A stretch of DNA of 64,000 bases, taken from Lepus europaeus. Lineage: Eukaryota > Chordata > Mammalia > Lagomorpha > Leporidae. The DNA is taken from the NCBI RefSeq assembly GCF_033115175.1, contig NC_084829.1:16194496-16258495 (forward strand), given 5' to 3'. Position numbers and translations under genes: made by a program. The notes under the pieces were generated by a model. It ran no database searches, was not told where the DNA came from, and saw only the letters and a program-made list of their open reading frames with translations. Each line of letters opens with the position of its first letter. Positions within the stretch are counted from its first letter, which is position 1. This document shows, one piece after another, positions 43,901 to 51,014 of this stretch.

Positions 43901-46616
43901 AAGTACCACTTTAGGAATATAGTGATTCTTCCACCATACCCACCCTCCTATTGTCACTCCCACCGTACTTGCTCCTCCTCTCCCATTCCCAGTCCCATTC
44001 TCCATTAAAATTCATTTTCAATGAACTTTATACACAGAAGACCAACTCTATACTGATTTCAACAATTTGCATACATACATACACAAAAAAACTGAGAAAA
44101 AGTTTTACAGTAAATTCTCATAATACAACTCATTGATGACAGAGGTCCTGCATGAGAAGTGCACAGTGACTTCTGTTGTTAATTTAACTATTAACATTCA
44201 TGTATGATATCAGTGATTACCCAATTCTTGACATGAGCTGCCAAGGCTATGGAGCCTTTTGACTCCACAAACTCCATCAGTATTTAGACAAGGCCATAAG
44301 CACATCCTTTAATGGCTACTCCACTGGGGTCTGTCTCAGATCCTTCATGTAGGACATATTTTTGCCACAGTGTCTTGGTTTTCCTTGCTTGAAATGCTCT
44401 CATGGGCTTTTCAGCCAGACCAGAATGCCTTAAGGGTTGATTCTGGGGTCAGAGTGCTGTTTAAAGCAATTGTCATTCTACGTATCTGTTGTGAACTGCT
44501 TCCCATGTTAGAACATTCTCTCCTTTTTAATTCTGTCATTATTACCATACACTTGATGTTATTTATATATGATCCCATTAATACTTAATCCTATCTATAT
44601 GATCACTTGAACATTTAATATGTCTGACCTGTATTTAATTCTTTGAACAAGCATTAACTGAGCATCTAGCTCACATCCTGCACTAACATTGTGCAGGATG
44701 TTTTAGAGGGTATAAGGTATAAGGCCCTGTTCTTGGAGTTTATATTGTCTAGTTGAAGTTATGAGGTGTACCCAGGACACAAGAAAAATGGGCAGCTGTG
44801 GGGAACAGTTTGTTCAGCCAAGAAGTGAGGGTGCTGGGGCTCTTGATCGCTCTGCCAGTTGCCTGTCTTGAACCTGTTGTGGGAGTCATTTAGCCTACAC
44901 AAGCTTTGTTTTCTGAGAAGCAATGTTTGAGAATCCTCTGAACAAGATGTAAAGAGCAAGTGAGAGTACTCACCAGTACTTTTAAAGCAGGAAAGTACCT
45001 CATGATTGTAAGACGTTATAATGCTAAATGCTTTTATCAGAGGATATGACATGGGTAATATATAGTTTTAAAATTAAGAGCAAGTAGAATAGAATGGTGT
45101 GGACTGGCTAAGAAGAACTTTGAGATTGTAGGCATTAGAAGACAGAGTTTGGATTGCAGAGTAAAGGCCTCAGAATGAATAAAGAGCAATTTGAAAGGTG
45201 GATAAAGTGGTACATGTTCCCAGCCCCTTATCCACAGCTCTCAAATCCCAGGTCTCTATAATGTTACTTATGTTAGCAAAAGCTGAACTTTGGTGGGTCT
45301 ATGTAGAGGCATCATCCTGTGTGAGGAAGCATTGATTATGTTTCATAGACTGCCTATCAAAAATCTAACATTCTGAATTTTGTGAAAAACTATTGGTTCC
45401 TAAAGTTTTCAGATAAGGTATTGCAGACATGTAAGAAAACCTCAAATTCAGGTTATAGTGGATATTGTGGCTTAAGACATGAAAGAAAGGGAATGGGGAT
45501 AAATTTTCAATACTTAATATATCCTTACTAATAAAGGCAACTAGCTAATCCAAGAAGTAAGTTTTTAAAAATTTTTATCTAACAGCAAGAGAGCTTCCTT
45601 CTGCTAGCTCACTCCCCAAAAGCCTGCAACAGCCAGACTGGGAAATGTTAAAGCTGGGAGCCTGGAGCTCAATTCGGGTCTTCCCTATGTTGGTAGGAAC
45701 CCAGTTCCCTGAGCCATCACCCCTGCATTTACAGGAAGCTGGAGTCAGGAGCTGGAGTTGAGTATTGAATTGAAGCACTCTATTGTGGGACATGGTGAAT
45801 CCAAGCACTCTGTTGTGGGACATGGGTCTTAACCAGTGTCTTGGCCACCCCCAAGCAGTAATTCTTGAAATGTGAATTTTAGGATTTATTTCATCATCAA
45901 ATGGACGCAACCTCTAGTGGGGAGCTCTCATTCACTTCTCCAGAAGGTAGGAGAAAGGTTGGGAGTTGTCGAGTGGGCTCTCCTGACCTCAGGCTGACTC
46001 TTGCATCTGTGTCTCTGCAGTGGATGTGACCCTGGACCCCGACACAGCCTACCCCAGCCTGATCCTCTCTGATAATCTGCGGCAAGTGCGCTACAGTTAC
46101 CTTCAGCAGGACCTGCCTGACAACCCGGAGCGGTTCAATCTGTTTCCTTGTGTCTTGGGCTCTCCATGCTTCATCGCTGGGAGACATTATTGGGAGGTAG
46201 AGGTGGGAGATAAAGCCAAGTGGACCATAGGTGTCTGTGAAGACTCAGTGTGCAGAAAAGGTGGCGTAACCTCAGCCCCCCAGAATGGATTCTGGGCAGT
46301 GTCATTGTGGTATGGGAAAGAATACTGGGCTCTCACTTCCCCAATGACTGCCCTGCCCCTGCGGACCCCTCTCCAGCGGGTAGGGATTTTCTTGGACTAT
46401 GATGCAGGTGAGGTGTCCTTCTACAACGTGACAGAGAGGTGTCACACCTTCACTTTCTCTCATGCTACCTTCTGTGGTCCTGTCCGGCCCTACTTCAGTC
46501 TGAGTTACTCGGGAGGGAAGAGCGCGGCTCCTCTGATCATCTGTCCCATGAGTGGGATTGATGGGTTTTCTGGCCACGTTGGGAATCACGGTCATTCCAT
46601 GGAGACTTCTCCTTGA
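25558..46616 (+). CDS. TRIM27: TRIM27 (RFP), RING/B-box/coiled-coil/PRY-SPRY E3 ligase; whole coding span
   Basis: Eight coding exons give 1542 bp, 513 residues plus TGA, the length I recall for human TRIM27. RING zinc ligands are C16, C19, C31, H33, C36, C39, C53 and C56; B-box2 ligands are C96, H99, C107, D110, C115, C118, H124 and H127. A coiled coil covers about residues 132-300, and PRY plus SPRY about 316-500. The start [16 protein letters not shown] is the family start. All introns are GT-AG and all joins keep frame. The family protein is an E3 ubiquitin/SUMO ligase found in nuclear bodies and cytoplasm, linked to transcriptional repression, innate immune signalling and, with MAGE-L2, WASH-dependent endosomal recycling. 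That function is known from the family, not visible here. No damage is seen. Confidence 0.98.
26010..26720. other. TRIM27 intron 1, repeat-free part
   Basis: The left third of intron 1 (25978-27146) has no recognised element. Confidence 0.5.
26728..26875 (-). mobile_element. MIR SINE relic in TRIM27 intron 1
   Basis: ACATTTATGGAGCTTTTAAC, TCATTTCACCTGCTCTCC, GTGGTATTTACCCC and ACATGAGGAGAGTTAGAGAA follow the reverse MIR consensus. Confidence 0.6.
27147..27242 (+). CDS. TRIM27: TRIM27 coding exon 2: coiled coil, first part
   Basis: A 96-bp, phase-0 exon of 32 codons beginning [17 protein letters not shown] strong pyrimidine tract and TTTTTAG precede it and GTAAGG follows. It is highly basic and helical (KKRRRAQ). 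Confidence 0.97.
27243..28220. other. TRIM27 intron 2, left part
   Basis: No gene or clear repeat. Fragmentary CSINE-like text occurs at 28228-28290 (GGGGCTGGCATTATGGCAGAG). Confidence 0.45.
28603..28794. mobile_element. hAT-type (Charlie group) short DNA transposon with target duplication
   Basis: A 192-base element is flanked by the perfect 8-base direct repeat TTTAGAAC (28595-28602 and 28795-28802), the hAT signature. Its ends are imperfect inverted repeats (GTTGGCAAACT at the left, GCTGACCCATTG at the right). The inside matches the widespread mammalian family with AAAGGGCCAGAT, GCAGCCACAGCCAATATGTA and TTTGGGGCTCTATGGGTCC. It is too short to code for a transposase. Confidence 0.8.
28808..28950 (-). 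mobile_element. CSINE 3' fragment with expanded purine tract
   Basis: TTTTTTAAAGATTTTGTATT and ACTTGAAAGGCAGTTAG begin a minus-strand SINE. Its purine block expands into GGGA, GGCA and GGAA repeats at about 28855-28950, and the rest of the SINE is missing. Confidence 0.75.
28855..28950. repeat. Purine tract with GGGA and GGCA repeats
   Basis: About 95 bases, nearly free of pyrimidines except the C of the GGCA units. Confidence 0.9.
28960..29635. other. TRIM27 intron 2, middle part
   Basis: A long poly(T) run at about 29489-29509 suggests the start of a minus-strand retroelement, but the sequence after it was not assigned. No coding signal. Confidence 0.4.
29638..29870 (-). mobile_element. 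CSINE
   Basis: Poly(T), AAGATTTATTATT, a purine block, CTGGCTCACTCCTCAAATGG and the GGGTCTCCCACGTGGGTGCA core. The head is lost. Confidence 0.85.
30100..30595 (-). mobile_element. CSINE split by another CSINE
   Basis: The left piece 30100-30163 holds the inverted tail up to GAAAGGCAGAGTTAC. It resumes at about 30416 with GAGAGAGATCTTCCATCTGC and runs to ACAACACTGGCCCC at 30590. The gap is filled by a plus-strand copy. Confidence 0.8.
30164..30415 (+). mobile_element. CSINE inserted into a minus-strand CSINE
   Basis: A plus-strand copy from GCACTGTGGCTTAGCAGG to CAAATTAATAAATAAATCT. It lies inside the purine block of the host SINE and is therefore the younger of the two. Confidence 0.8.
30628..30935 (-). 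mobile_element. CSINE, full length
   Basis: Begins AAGGATTTATTTATTTGAAG and ends TATGTCACAGCACCGTCCC. All blocks are present. Confidence 0.9.
30940..31315. other. TRIM27 intron 2, right end
   Basis: Unique sequence leading to the exon 3 acceptor. Confidence 0.45.
31321..31551 (+). CDS. TRIM27: TRIM27 coding exon 3: main coiled coil
   Basis: A 231-bp, phase-0 exon of 77 codons beginning [14 protein letters not shown] and ending REL-LQ. The acceptor is CTGCACAG and the donor GTAAGG. This is the usual 231-bp exon of the TRIM coiled coil, which mediates antiparallel dimerisation in the family. Confidence 0.98.
31555..32040. other. TRIM27 intron 3, left end
   Basis: Unique-looking. Nothing supported. 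Confidence 0.45.
32048..32335 (+). mobile_element. CSINE, diverged older subtype
   Basis: GGGCAGGCACAGCAGTTAAG and CACCACTTGGAATGTCTGAG show a head variant that is found again at 50.75 and 52.23 kb. The tail is CTTTCAAATAAATAAAATAAA. Confidence 0.8.
32400..32555 (-). mobile_element. L2/MIR-type relic
   Basis: TTCATTCAGCACATGTTAAT, TCTATTCTAGGCACCGGGAT and ATGGTGAATAAAC follow the reverse complement of an L2-type 3' region. Confidence 0.5.
32564..32890. mobile_element. hAT-type (Charlie group) element, opposite orientation to the copy at 28.6 kb
   Basis: AGGGGTCAGCATATTATGGC, CTGTTTTTGTATGTTG, TTGGAACTTAACTATGCTTA, ATTTACGTATTATG and CTAAAATATTTATTATCTAG run in the family order, inverted relative to the copy at 28603. 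A poly(T) run of 27 at 32803-32829 interrupts the right part. The ends are decayed and no target duplication is clear. Confidence 0.7.
32803..32829. repeat. Poly(T) run
   Basis: An uninterrupted run of about 27 T inside a DNA transposon relic, perhaps an expanded internal T tract. Confidence 0.85.
32926..33222. mobile_element. Tigger-like (TcMar) short DNA transposon relic
   Basis: The left end TTATTCCTTATCCACAATGC and right end ACTAGGAATGCTCAAC are partial inverted repeats. The inside (TTTTGGATATTTTTGGGTTT, AACATGAAATTCATTTATGT, GCATTTTGTATTTTTAAAC) is a known non-autonomous mammalian MER-type element. I am unsure of the exact family name. Confidence 0.6.
33235..33655. other. TRIM27 intron 3, unassigned stretch
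   Basis: No family recognised. Confidence 0.4.
33666..34395 (-). mobile_element. CSINE split by a younger CSINE
   Basis: The main part (33666-33997) runs from poly(T) to the head region. The last 30 bases resume after the inserted copy as AAGCAGCATGTTAGCCACTG and CATCAAATGCC (34358-34395), the normal end of a minus-strand C repeat. Confidence 0.85.
33998..34357 (-). mobile_element. CSINE inserted in another CSINE, with target duplication
   Basis: Flanked by AAGCAGCAT (33989-33997 and 34358-34366), which is host SINE sequence. It has poly(T), two tandem purine/GAAAGG blocks (34035-34100) and a full head. Same orientation as its host. Confidence 0.85.
34398..34560 (-). mobile_element. Old L1 LINE fragment
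   Basis: CACTTAGCATAATTTTTTCA, GGTTTATCCATATTGCAGCA and TGTATCAGTACTTCATTTC are the reverse complement of a late L1 ORF2/3' region. Confidence 0.7.
34700..34985 (+). mobile_element. CSINE
   Basis: GGGACCAACACTGCGGCCTG head, CATCCCATATGGGCGCCGG, and a decayed tail AACTAAGTAAATAATCTG. Confidence 0.85.
34990..35672 (-). mobile_element. CSINE split by CSINE2 in its tail
   Basis: The inverted A-tail region (34990-35026) is separated from the body (35357-35672, GAAAGAGTTACAGAGAG to GGCCACAGTGCTGACCCC) by a CSINE2 copy. Confidence 0.8.
35027..35356 (+). mobile_element. CSINE2, full length, nested
   Basis: From GGCCAGTGCCGTGGCTCAAC to CTGCCTGTC plus a long A tail. The host sequence AAAGATTTATTT is present on both sides (35010 and 35357 onward), consistent with a target duplication. 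The nested position and well-kept sequence make it younger than its host. Confidence 0.88.
35673..35966 (-). mobile_element. CSINE
   Basis: TGTATTTATTTATTTTGAAAG start, CATCTGCTGGTTCACTTCCC, and CACAGTGCTGTTCCCC end. Confidence 0.88.
36163..36358 (+). mobile_element. CSINE, head lost
   Basis: CTTCCTGCTGATGGACCTGG to CTCTGTCTTTCAATCTTA. The normal AAATAAATAAAT tail is replaced by the heptamer satellite that follows. Confidence 0.8.
36355..36425. repeat. TTATATC/TTATC minisatellite at a SINE tail
   Basis: Alternating units of TTATATC and TTATC, about 11 in all. They arise where the SINE tail should be. Confidence 0.9.
36443..36796 (-). mobile_element. CSINE2, full length, with target duplication
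   Basis: Flanked by TACAACCTGAA (36432-36442 and 36797-36807). It starts with T-rich text and TTTTTTGACAGGCAGAGTGG and ends AAGCCATGGCGCCGGCC. Confidence 0.93.
37300..37610. other. TRIM27 intron 3, right end
   Basis: Unique sequence leading to the micro-exon 4 acceptor. Nothing else. Confidence 0.45.
37613..37635 (+). CDS. TRIM27: TRIM27 micro-exon 4 (23 bp)
   Basis: Encodes D-I-G-D-T-L-S and two bases of an Arg codon. The acceptor is CTCTTGTAG and the donor GTATAG. A 23-bp exon at this place is typical of TRIM genes with a PRY-SPRY end. Confidence 0.96.
37640..38520. other. TRIM27 intron 4, left part
   Basis: No repeat or gene recognised. Confidence 0.45.
38539..38704 (-). mobile_element. 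CSINE2, 5'-truncated, with target duplication
   Basis: Flanked by ACCTGCTACTTTTT (38525-38538 and 38705-38718). It contains the tail, GACAGGCAGAGTGGACAGTG, and stops in the GGTGCTTCTCCTGGTCTCCC block, so the promoter-bearing head is absent. This is a classic truncated retro-insertion. Confidence 0.93.
38720..39600. other. TRIM27 intron 4, right part
   Basis: Possible L2/MIR-like text near 39375-39470 (AACCTTTTCTGAGGAGTTGC). No other support. Confidence 0.4.
39601..39637. repeat. TTTTG pentamer repeat next to an exon acceptor
   Basis: About seven TTTTG-type units end only six bases before the exon 5 acceptor at 39643 and supply part of its pyrimidine-rich tract. Confidence 0.9.
39644..39759 (+). 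CDS. TRIM27: TRIM27 coding exon 5 (116 bp)
   Basis: Completes the split Arg codon, then encodes [17 protein letters not shown] through LKQFT. The acceptor is AATTTAG, preceded by a TTTTG-repeat pyrimidine-rich tract, and the donor is GTACCA. It links the coiled coil to the C-terminal domain. Confidence 0.97.
39884..39916 (+). CDS. TRIM27: TRIM27 micro-exon 6 (33 bp)
   Basis: Encodes the end of a Glu codon, then [10 protein letters not shown] and the first base of the next codon. The acceptor is CTCCTTAG and the donor GTAAAT. The intron before it is only 124 bp, by far the shortest in the gene. Confidence 0.96.
39920..40360. other. TRIM27 intron 6, left part
   Basis: AT-rich. Nothing recognised. 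Confidence 0.4.
40372..40830 (+). mobile_element. MIR SINE split by a CSINE
   Basis: The left piece reads GCAGTCAGGCAGCCTGGGTT, then CCCAGCTCTGCCATTTAATA. The right piece, after the SINE, reads CCTCTTATCTGTCAAATGAG and GGAAATAATAGTTAA. Both are consecutive parts of MIR, so the CSINE at 40441-40756 landed inside it. Confidence 0.75.
40441..40756 (-). mobile_element. CSINE inside a MIR
   Basis: TTTTTAAGAGATGTATTTAT start, CTCTACTGGTTCACTCCCC, and AAGCCACAAAGCCAGCCC end. Confidence 0.88.
40829..41270 (+). mobile_element. CSINE with long pyrimidine expansion
   Basis: GGGGCTGGTGCTGTGGCATA head and AAATAAATAAATAAATAAATCTT tail. A 16-base unit (AGTTCCAGGCTCCTGA) is duplicated at about 41011-41042. 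The TC block is expanded to over 100 bases. Confidence 0.9.
41107..41220. repeat. Pyrimidine-only tract, CT and CCCT units
   Basis: About 110 bases, almost purely C and T on the plus strand, inside a SINE. Confidence 0.93.
41283..41586 (-). mobile_element. CSINE, full length
   Basis: TTTTTTTAAGATTTATTTAT start and ACACCATAATGCCAGTCCC end. Confidence 0.9.
41640..41962 (-). mobile_element. CSINE, full length
   Basis: TTTAAGATTTATTTATTTAT start, CATCCAATGGTTCACTGCCC, and a TGCAGGCCCC end. Confidence 0.9.
41965..42018 (-). mobile_element. CSINE tail fragment
   Basis: Poly(T) and AAAGATTTATTTATTTATTT with GAAAGGCAGAGTGA only. A very short 5'-truncated insertion. Confidence 0.7.
42179..42530 (-). 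mobile_element. CSINE2, full length
   Basis: TTTTTTTGACAGGCAGAGTGG start and GAGCCGCGGCGCCGGC end. Well preserved and CpG-rich. Confidence 0.92.
42535..43235. other. TRIM27 intron 6, right part
   Basis: Contains a small three-unit repeat of GAGTGGCAGT at about 42845-42872. Otherwise nothing. Confidence 0.4.
43240..43266 (+). CDS. TRIM27: TRIM27 micro-exon 7 (27 bp)
   Basis: Encodes the end of a Glu codon and LREAQLYS, then G of the split Val codon. The acceptor is TTCTTTCAG and the donor GTAGGT. The length is a multiple of three, so skipping it would keep the frame. Confidence 0.96.
43270..43860. other. TRIM27 intron 7, left part
   Basis: No gene or repeat recognised. Confidence 0.4.
43868..44630 (-). 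mobile_element. L1 LINE 3' UTR (rabbit type), about 760 bases
   Basis: Rabbit L1 3' UTR landmarks occur in reverse orientation over the whole stretch: ATAGTGATTCTTCCACC, TGAACTTTATACACAGAAGA, GATGACAGAGGTCCTGC, ATGAGCTGCCAAGGCTATGG, ATTTAGACAAGGCCATAAGC, CTCATGGGCTTTTCAGCCAG and GAATGCCTTAAGGGTTGATT. It holds no ORF2. Confidence 0.85.
44640..44790 (-). mobile_element. L2-type relic
   Basis: GAACAAGCATTAACTGAGCA, AGGTATAAGGCCCTGTTCTT and GGAGTTTATATTGTCTAGTT follow L2 in reverse. Confidence 0.5.
44795..45555. other. TRIM27 intron 7, middle part
   Basis: No family recognised with confidence. Confidence 0.4.
45558..45852 (-). mobile_element. CSINE, old, with a duplicated segment
   Basis: TTTTTATCTAACAGCAAGAG start, CTGCTAGCTCACTCCCC, and a CTTGGCCACCCCC end. 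Confidence 0.75.
45773..45826. repeat. 30-base tandem duplication within a CSINE
   Basis: AAGCACTC followed by T(A/G)TTGTGGGACATGG occurs at 45773 and again at 45803. Confidence 0.9.
46021..46616 (+). CDS. TRIM27: TRIM27 coding exon 8: PRY-SPRY domain and stop
   Basis: Completes Val316 and encodes 197 more residues to TGA at 46614-46616. PRY begins [23 protein letters not shown] landmarks are [44 protein letters not shown] and the [15 protein letters not shown] end. The acceptor is GTCTCTGCAG. The tail [11 protein letters not shown] matches the ending I recall for the mammalian protein. Confidence 0.98.
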
Positions 46617-46829
46617 GGAGGCGAACTTAGGCCAAAAGGGCTCTTGGACATAATCCTGTCCCGGGCACAAGGCATCTTGTTGCCTTGCTGCTTCCTGTCC
46701 GTCACTCTGGGCATCCTTAACCGTTTTCCATGCTCTTTCAGTGGGAAATAGGATGCCCATGTTATCTACCATCCTTTCTCTTCCCTTGGGAATTCAGAGA
46801 TGTAATGAGAAGTGTCAAGATTTCCCAAA

Positions 46830-46835
46830 AATAAA
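46830..46835 (+). promoter_or_regulatory. TRIM27: Poly(A) signal AATAAA (proximal)
   Basis: AATAAA lies 214 bases after the stop codon. It would give a short 3' UTR. Confidence 0.55.
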
Positions 46836-47603
46836 AATCAGAGTCCACCTCCAGTGCTTCATACGTTTTAGTTTTACATGCTTCCTGAGGTGGTAAAAAT
46901 ACAGAGAGTCTTGGGATTTGCAGAGCCATTCAAGATCCTCATGCCACCTTCTGGCTCAACCCTACAGAGCAACCAAGGGTATTTGCTGTCATCTAAAAAT
47001 TTTGAATGGAATGTCAAGGCCCTATCAGCATGGCCACTTGTATTCATTTTTTCTCTTGAAATAGTACCTTGAGCCCTGATTCCAGTCTGCCATAGTTTTA
47101 ATAACTCAATTAACAAGGCCTACATGTGTTTGGTTAGTTACAGTTATTTTACACTAATGGTGGAAAATGCCCCACCTCTGTTATGAGATAATGTTCTAAC
47201 CAGTGTCTCTGCCTCTATCTTTTCTGAAGGATTCATCTGCTTCCTTCATACTAATGAAAGAGGTATCCTGGTGCTGGATGCACATCATCCAGAATAATTT
47301 TCTGCCCAACACTGTCTACTGTTTGTAGATCCCCTCCACGTCACATATATGGATTGGTGGTCCTACAACATCCCTGGAAGGATTCTGGGGAAGTATTTCA
47401 GGGATTCATTGACTTCCTGCCTCCTTTTGTCCACTTCCGTTGGGTGATAGGGGGATTGACCTTTCAGATGAGCGTACCATCAAGAGGCAGCTCCATCCCC
47501 ATGGCCATGGAATCATGCAACATTCTAGAGTGAGAAGGCAGATCACTTTGAATGAGCCCCCATGATGGTTTCTTTTCTTTGGGTACATGCCTCTCTGTTT
47601 AAA

Positions 47604-47609
47604 AATAAA
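47604..47609 (+). promoter_or_regulatory. TRIM27: Poly(A) signal AATAAA (distal)
   Basis: AATAAA is followed within 40 bases by a GT-rich stretch. This is probably the main end of the gene. Confidence 0.65.
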
Positions 47610-47644
47610 GTAAATATGAATGTTTACATTGTTGTCATTTTCTG

Positions 47645-48295
47645 GCTCTTAGTAAGTGGGTTCACAGATGTTAGAGTGTGGGTGGGGAGCGATGGTGGTG
47701 GTGGTAGTGCTTTCCCATATGAGCCCAGAATTCTGTTCTGATAAATATTTTGCTTCCCGTTGGATGCTAAAATTACTTTCTTAGAACTATGTCACTGCAT
47801 TCTACTAGTACTGAGAAAGTAATGTTGGACATCCTGTAGTTTCACTAGGAAAGTATTAAGTCCTTTTTGTAATTAACAATGAATTAATGCAGCAGTGCTT
47901 GGTGTAGATCAAAGGGCCCAAACTTTGTTCCAGAACCCACCAACCCAGGCACTTGAATAGTCTCACGATGCCCTAAGGGAGGAAGTGCCAGGCTGAGGGA
48001 AGAGCCCTATTCCTAGGGATTGAAGCTTTTCCACTTGAGGACATGAGCTTAGATTCTGTCTGCTGTGGATTTCATTGTGTACCACGCATTGAGGTTCCAT
48101 GGCTGAAGACCACAAGTTGCTGATAGCATGTCCTGTTTGTGTCCTTATTTATTTATCAGTTTATGGGAAGAAAAAATAAGCAGGGGCTACAGAAACGGGC
48201 TTCCAGGAGGCCAGAGTAGCTTTTACTGAATACACTGAGATATGAATACATTTTGCAAGATACATATGTGTATGTAAAGTACAACAGGCACAGAG
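47645..48295. other. Intergenic stretch downstream of TRIM27
   Basis: No gene or clear repeat. Confidence 0.4.
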
Positions 48296-48299
48296 TGGT

Positions 48300-48490
48300 G
48301 CTTGGCATGTAGCATGAAGACCTTTATGCGTGGTAACTTATTTAATGTTCCTAACAGCTTATGAAGTGTGTGCCATTGCACTCTTTTGCAGATAAGTAAA
48401 CTGAAGCAGACATTATAAGTCATAAGTAAATGACTTATCCAAGTACACAGCTAGGAAGTGCAAAGCTAGCATTTAAAGTGAGGTGGAACA
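48300..48490 (-). mobile_element. MIR SINE
   Basis: ACTTATTTAATGTTCCTAAC, GCAGATAAGTAAACTGAAGC, ATGACTTATCCAAGTACACA and GCTAGGAAGTGCAAAGCTAG are the reverse MIR core. A well-recognisable copy. Confidence 0.82.
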
Positions 48491-48494
48491 TGAC

Positions 48495-48865
48495 CACATA
48501 CATTAAACGCTGCCCTACAATAGCTACATGGACGGTGCTTTTCTGCACGGGAGGGGCAGAGCAGAGAAGTGCCAGTACTTTAACCTCAAATACCTGCATT
48601 GTAACTGCTCTGCACTTATGGAAACTGGGGTAAACAGTCTCACTCAAAATCACAATCCACTCTCCATGAATTTAGCCCACTTTGGGGCAGGGAGGGAGAG
48701 TCAAGGCTCACAAGGAAACATGCCCTTGGTTTAGATTCCTACTCTTGCTGCCCTGCTGATGGGGCTGTCTCCAGACTAACTCAGAGGATCTCACAATGAG
48801 TCCACCTTGTTCCCAGTAGATCTAGTGCGTTAGGAGTGGCTTCTTAATTCACTTTTATTGAAAGC
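48495..48865. other. Intergenic stretch without recognisable gene
   Basis: Nothing supported. Confidence 0.4.
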
Positions 48866-48869
48866 AGCA

Positions 48870-49116
48870 ATGGGCCAACGTTGTGGCATGTTGGGCTAAG
48901 CTGCCGTTTTTTATGGAAACATCCCACATGGAAGTGCTGGCTTGAGTGTGAGCTTTTCTGCTTCCCATCCAGCTCCCTGCTAATGTGCCTGGGAAAGGAG
49001 CAGATAGTGGCCCAAGCATTTGGTCCTCTGCCACCCACCTGGGAGACCCAGATGGAATTCCAGGCTTCTGCCTTCAGCCTGGTTCCTGCCCTTCAAACAA
49101 TTAGATCTTAAAACAA
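48870..49116 (+). mobile_element. CSINE with shortened 3' end
   Basis: GGGCCAACGTTGTGGCATGT head and CACCTGGGAGACCCAGATGG. The pyrimidine block is missing and the tail is TTAGATCTTAAAAC. Confidence 0.82.
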
Positions 49117-49119
49117 CAA

Positions 49120-50075
49120 GAAAAACCGAGTGAGTGAGAAGAGGAGAAAATGTACATGGGAATTGTCTGTCACCTAAAGGCAAAATAAATCAGGTGGTAA
49201 CTGAGAACCATTTATTAATTCCTTATCTGAGGTCCACACCAAAGAATATAAGCGTGGGAAAATCACAAATCTCCTACCAGGGGAAAAAGAAAACACCTGA
49301 AAAGGTTCCTAGTGGACTGATGGTGGGTGAATTGCCTTTTTCACAAACGGAGGACAATGATTCTTTGAAATACACAATTAGCTACTGTTGGGTTCGCCTG
49401 CGGAACTTGACTCCTTGGGAGAATACAAGAGAACATGGCTTCTGCCCTTAGAAAAATTAAGGTCAGTGAAGAGGGGAGGAAATAACGTGAAAAAGACAAG
49501 TGCACAAAAAGACTCTGTGGGGATAAGTGAAGCTGTGCTGTAGGAAACCTCAGCATGTCCCGCAGTAATCTGACGGGAAGCTCAAATACCAGTCTGCATT
49601 TCTGCCCCACGGATCCTTTTCTTGAGGCTGGGGGGCTGGTGTTCAGTCTTGCAATAAGTATTGCCTTAAAGTAGTTAAATTACTAAATCCTACGCCTATT
49701 TAACCCGGAAATTTCTCCAGTGTAAGGTGTCTGCGAAGAATAATGAGAAGCCCAACCAAAGCAGTGTTGATGGGGTTATTGAAAGGGGCTTGGCTTTGCA
49801 GGGATGTAAATGAACTGGCTTATATTCAAAACATGCAGACAACAGACAGTGCCTCAGTTACATTTTCTTCTGTGCTGGAGAGTAAGTACATTTCTCACAT
49901 CTGGCTTATTTGTTGGCTTAATTTTGCATTTGAAGGTAACCTTTCAGGTACACTTTTGTCTCTTTACTAGATACATCATTGCACATACAGAATTTATTTG
50001 AATGTGTATGATTGTAACTGCCAAACCTAGTTTGGGGTTTGGGACACTCAAAAGGAATGTAATAGAAAGGAGTGA
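49120..50075. other. Intergenic stretch without recognisable gene
   Basis: No gene or confident repeat. Confidence 0.4.
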
Positions 50076-50077
50076 AG

Positions 50078-50380
50078 TAGCCAGCGTTCTGGCATAGTGG
50101 GTTAAACTGCCGTCTGTGATGCGTGTTCCAAGTGCTCCACTTCCAATCCAGCTTCCCACTAGTGCACCTGGAAAAGCAGCAGAGGATAGCCCTAGCGATT
50201 GGTCCTCTGTACCTATCTGGAAGACCTGGAAGAAGCTCCTAGCTCCTGGCTTCAGTTCAGCCCAGCCTCAGCTGTTGTGACCATTTGGGCAGTGAACCAA
50301 TGGTTGGAAAATCTCTCTCCTCTCTCTATCTGTAACTCTGCCTTTCCAATACACAAATAAATCTATAAAAAAAAAAAAGT
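50078..50380 (+). mobile_element. CSINE
   Basis: AGCCAGCGTTCTGGCATAGT head and ATACACAAATAAATCTATAAAA tail. Confidence 0.87.
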
Positions 50381-50384
50381 GAGA

Positions 50385-50750
50385 AGATAATTTTAATGTA
50401 GAAAGATCTCATTTTCAATCTATATTTTTTCAAAAAACTGAAAAAAAATTGTTAAAATGTTAGCATAGATGTTTTTGATGAAACCATGGTGATTCCCAAG
50501 TACAGGGAAAACATTGAAACATTCACACCCATCTCCCAGTTTCAACAACTATTGATTTATGGTCAAGCCCATCTCAGTTTCCACTCCCATCCCTGTTATT
50601 CTAAATCCTGAACATGGTATCTGAAAAATCATAATTTTATGAGCCTCACAAGAGTCAAAGATTGATTTGAGTTTGGGAATTAAGTCCTTACTTGTTTAGT
50701 TTTGTCATTCCTGTCTTCATTTCAGGCCCCTCCTTACTCCAAGTAATTGG
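50385..50750. other. Intergenic stretch, possibly old LINE debris
   Basis: The phrase CAGTTTCAACAACTATTGAT and neighbours recall an old LINE 3' region. Not assignable. Confidence 0.3.
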
Positions 50751-50753
50751 TTA

Positions 50754-51010
50754 GGGACCAGGCATGCAGTTAACAGTTAAGAAAGATGCCCCTTGAGATG
50801 CCCTTGTTGCCTGGCTACTCCAGATTCCATCAGCCTGCTAATGGGCACCCTGGGAGGCAGCAGGGGATGGGCTTTGTCACGTTCCTGAGAGCCCCTGATT
50901 CAGCTCTGGGCTGCTGACTTCAGCCTGACCCAGCCCTGGGGGCTGTGAACCAGCACAGGAGAGAGCTCTATATTTCTGCCTTTCAAGAAAATAAATGACA
51001 TTTAAAAATT
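50754..51010 (+). mobile_element. CSINE, older subtype
   Basis: GGGACCAGGCATGCAGTTAA head with GATGCCCCTTGAGATGCCC, CTTTCAAGAAAATAAATGAC tail. It shares the head variant of the copies at 32.05 and 52.23 kb. Confidence 0.75.
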
Positions 51011-51014
51011 ATCA

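Larger units (their letters stand above)
46617..47640 (+). other. TRIM27: TRIM27 3' UTR
   Basis: No repeats are seen, and two poly(A) signals lie inside (46830 and 47604). After the second, a TGTT/GTTGTC-rich stretch provides a likely downstream element, so the longer transcript probably ends near 47625. The shorter form would have a 3' UTR of only about 240 bases. Confidence 0.7.

Noticed and set aside
46302-46772. 156-codon frame antisense to the SPRY exon
   Set aside because: A shadow of a conserved coding exon. No homology of its own.
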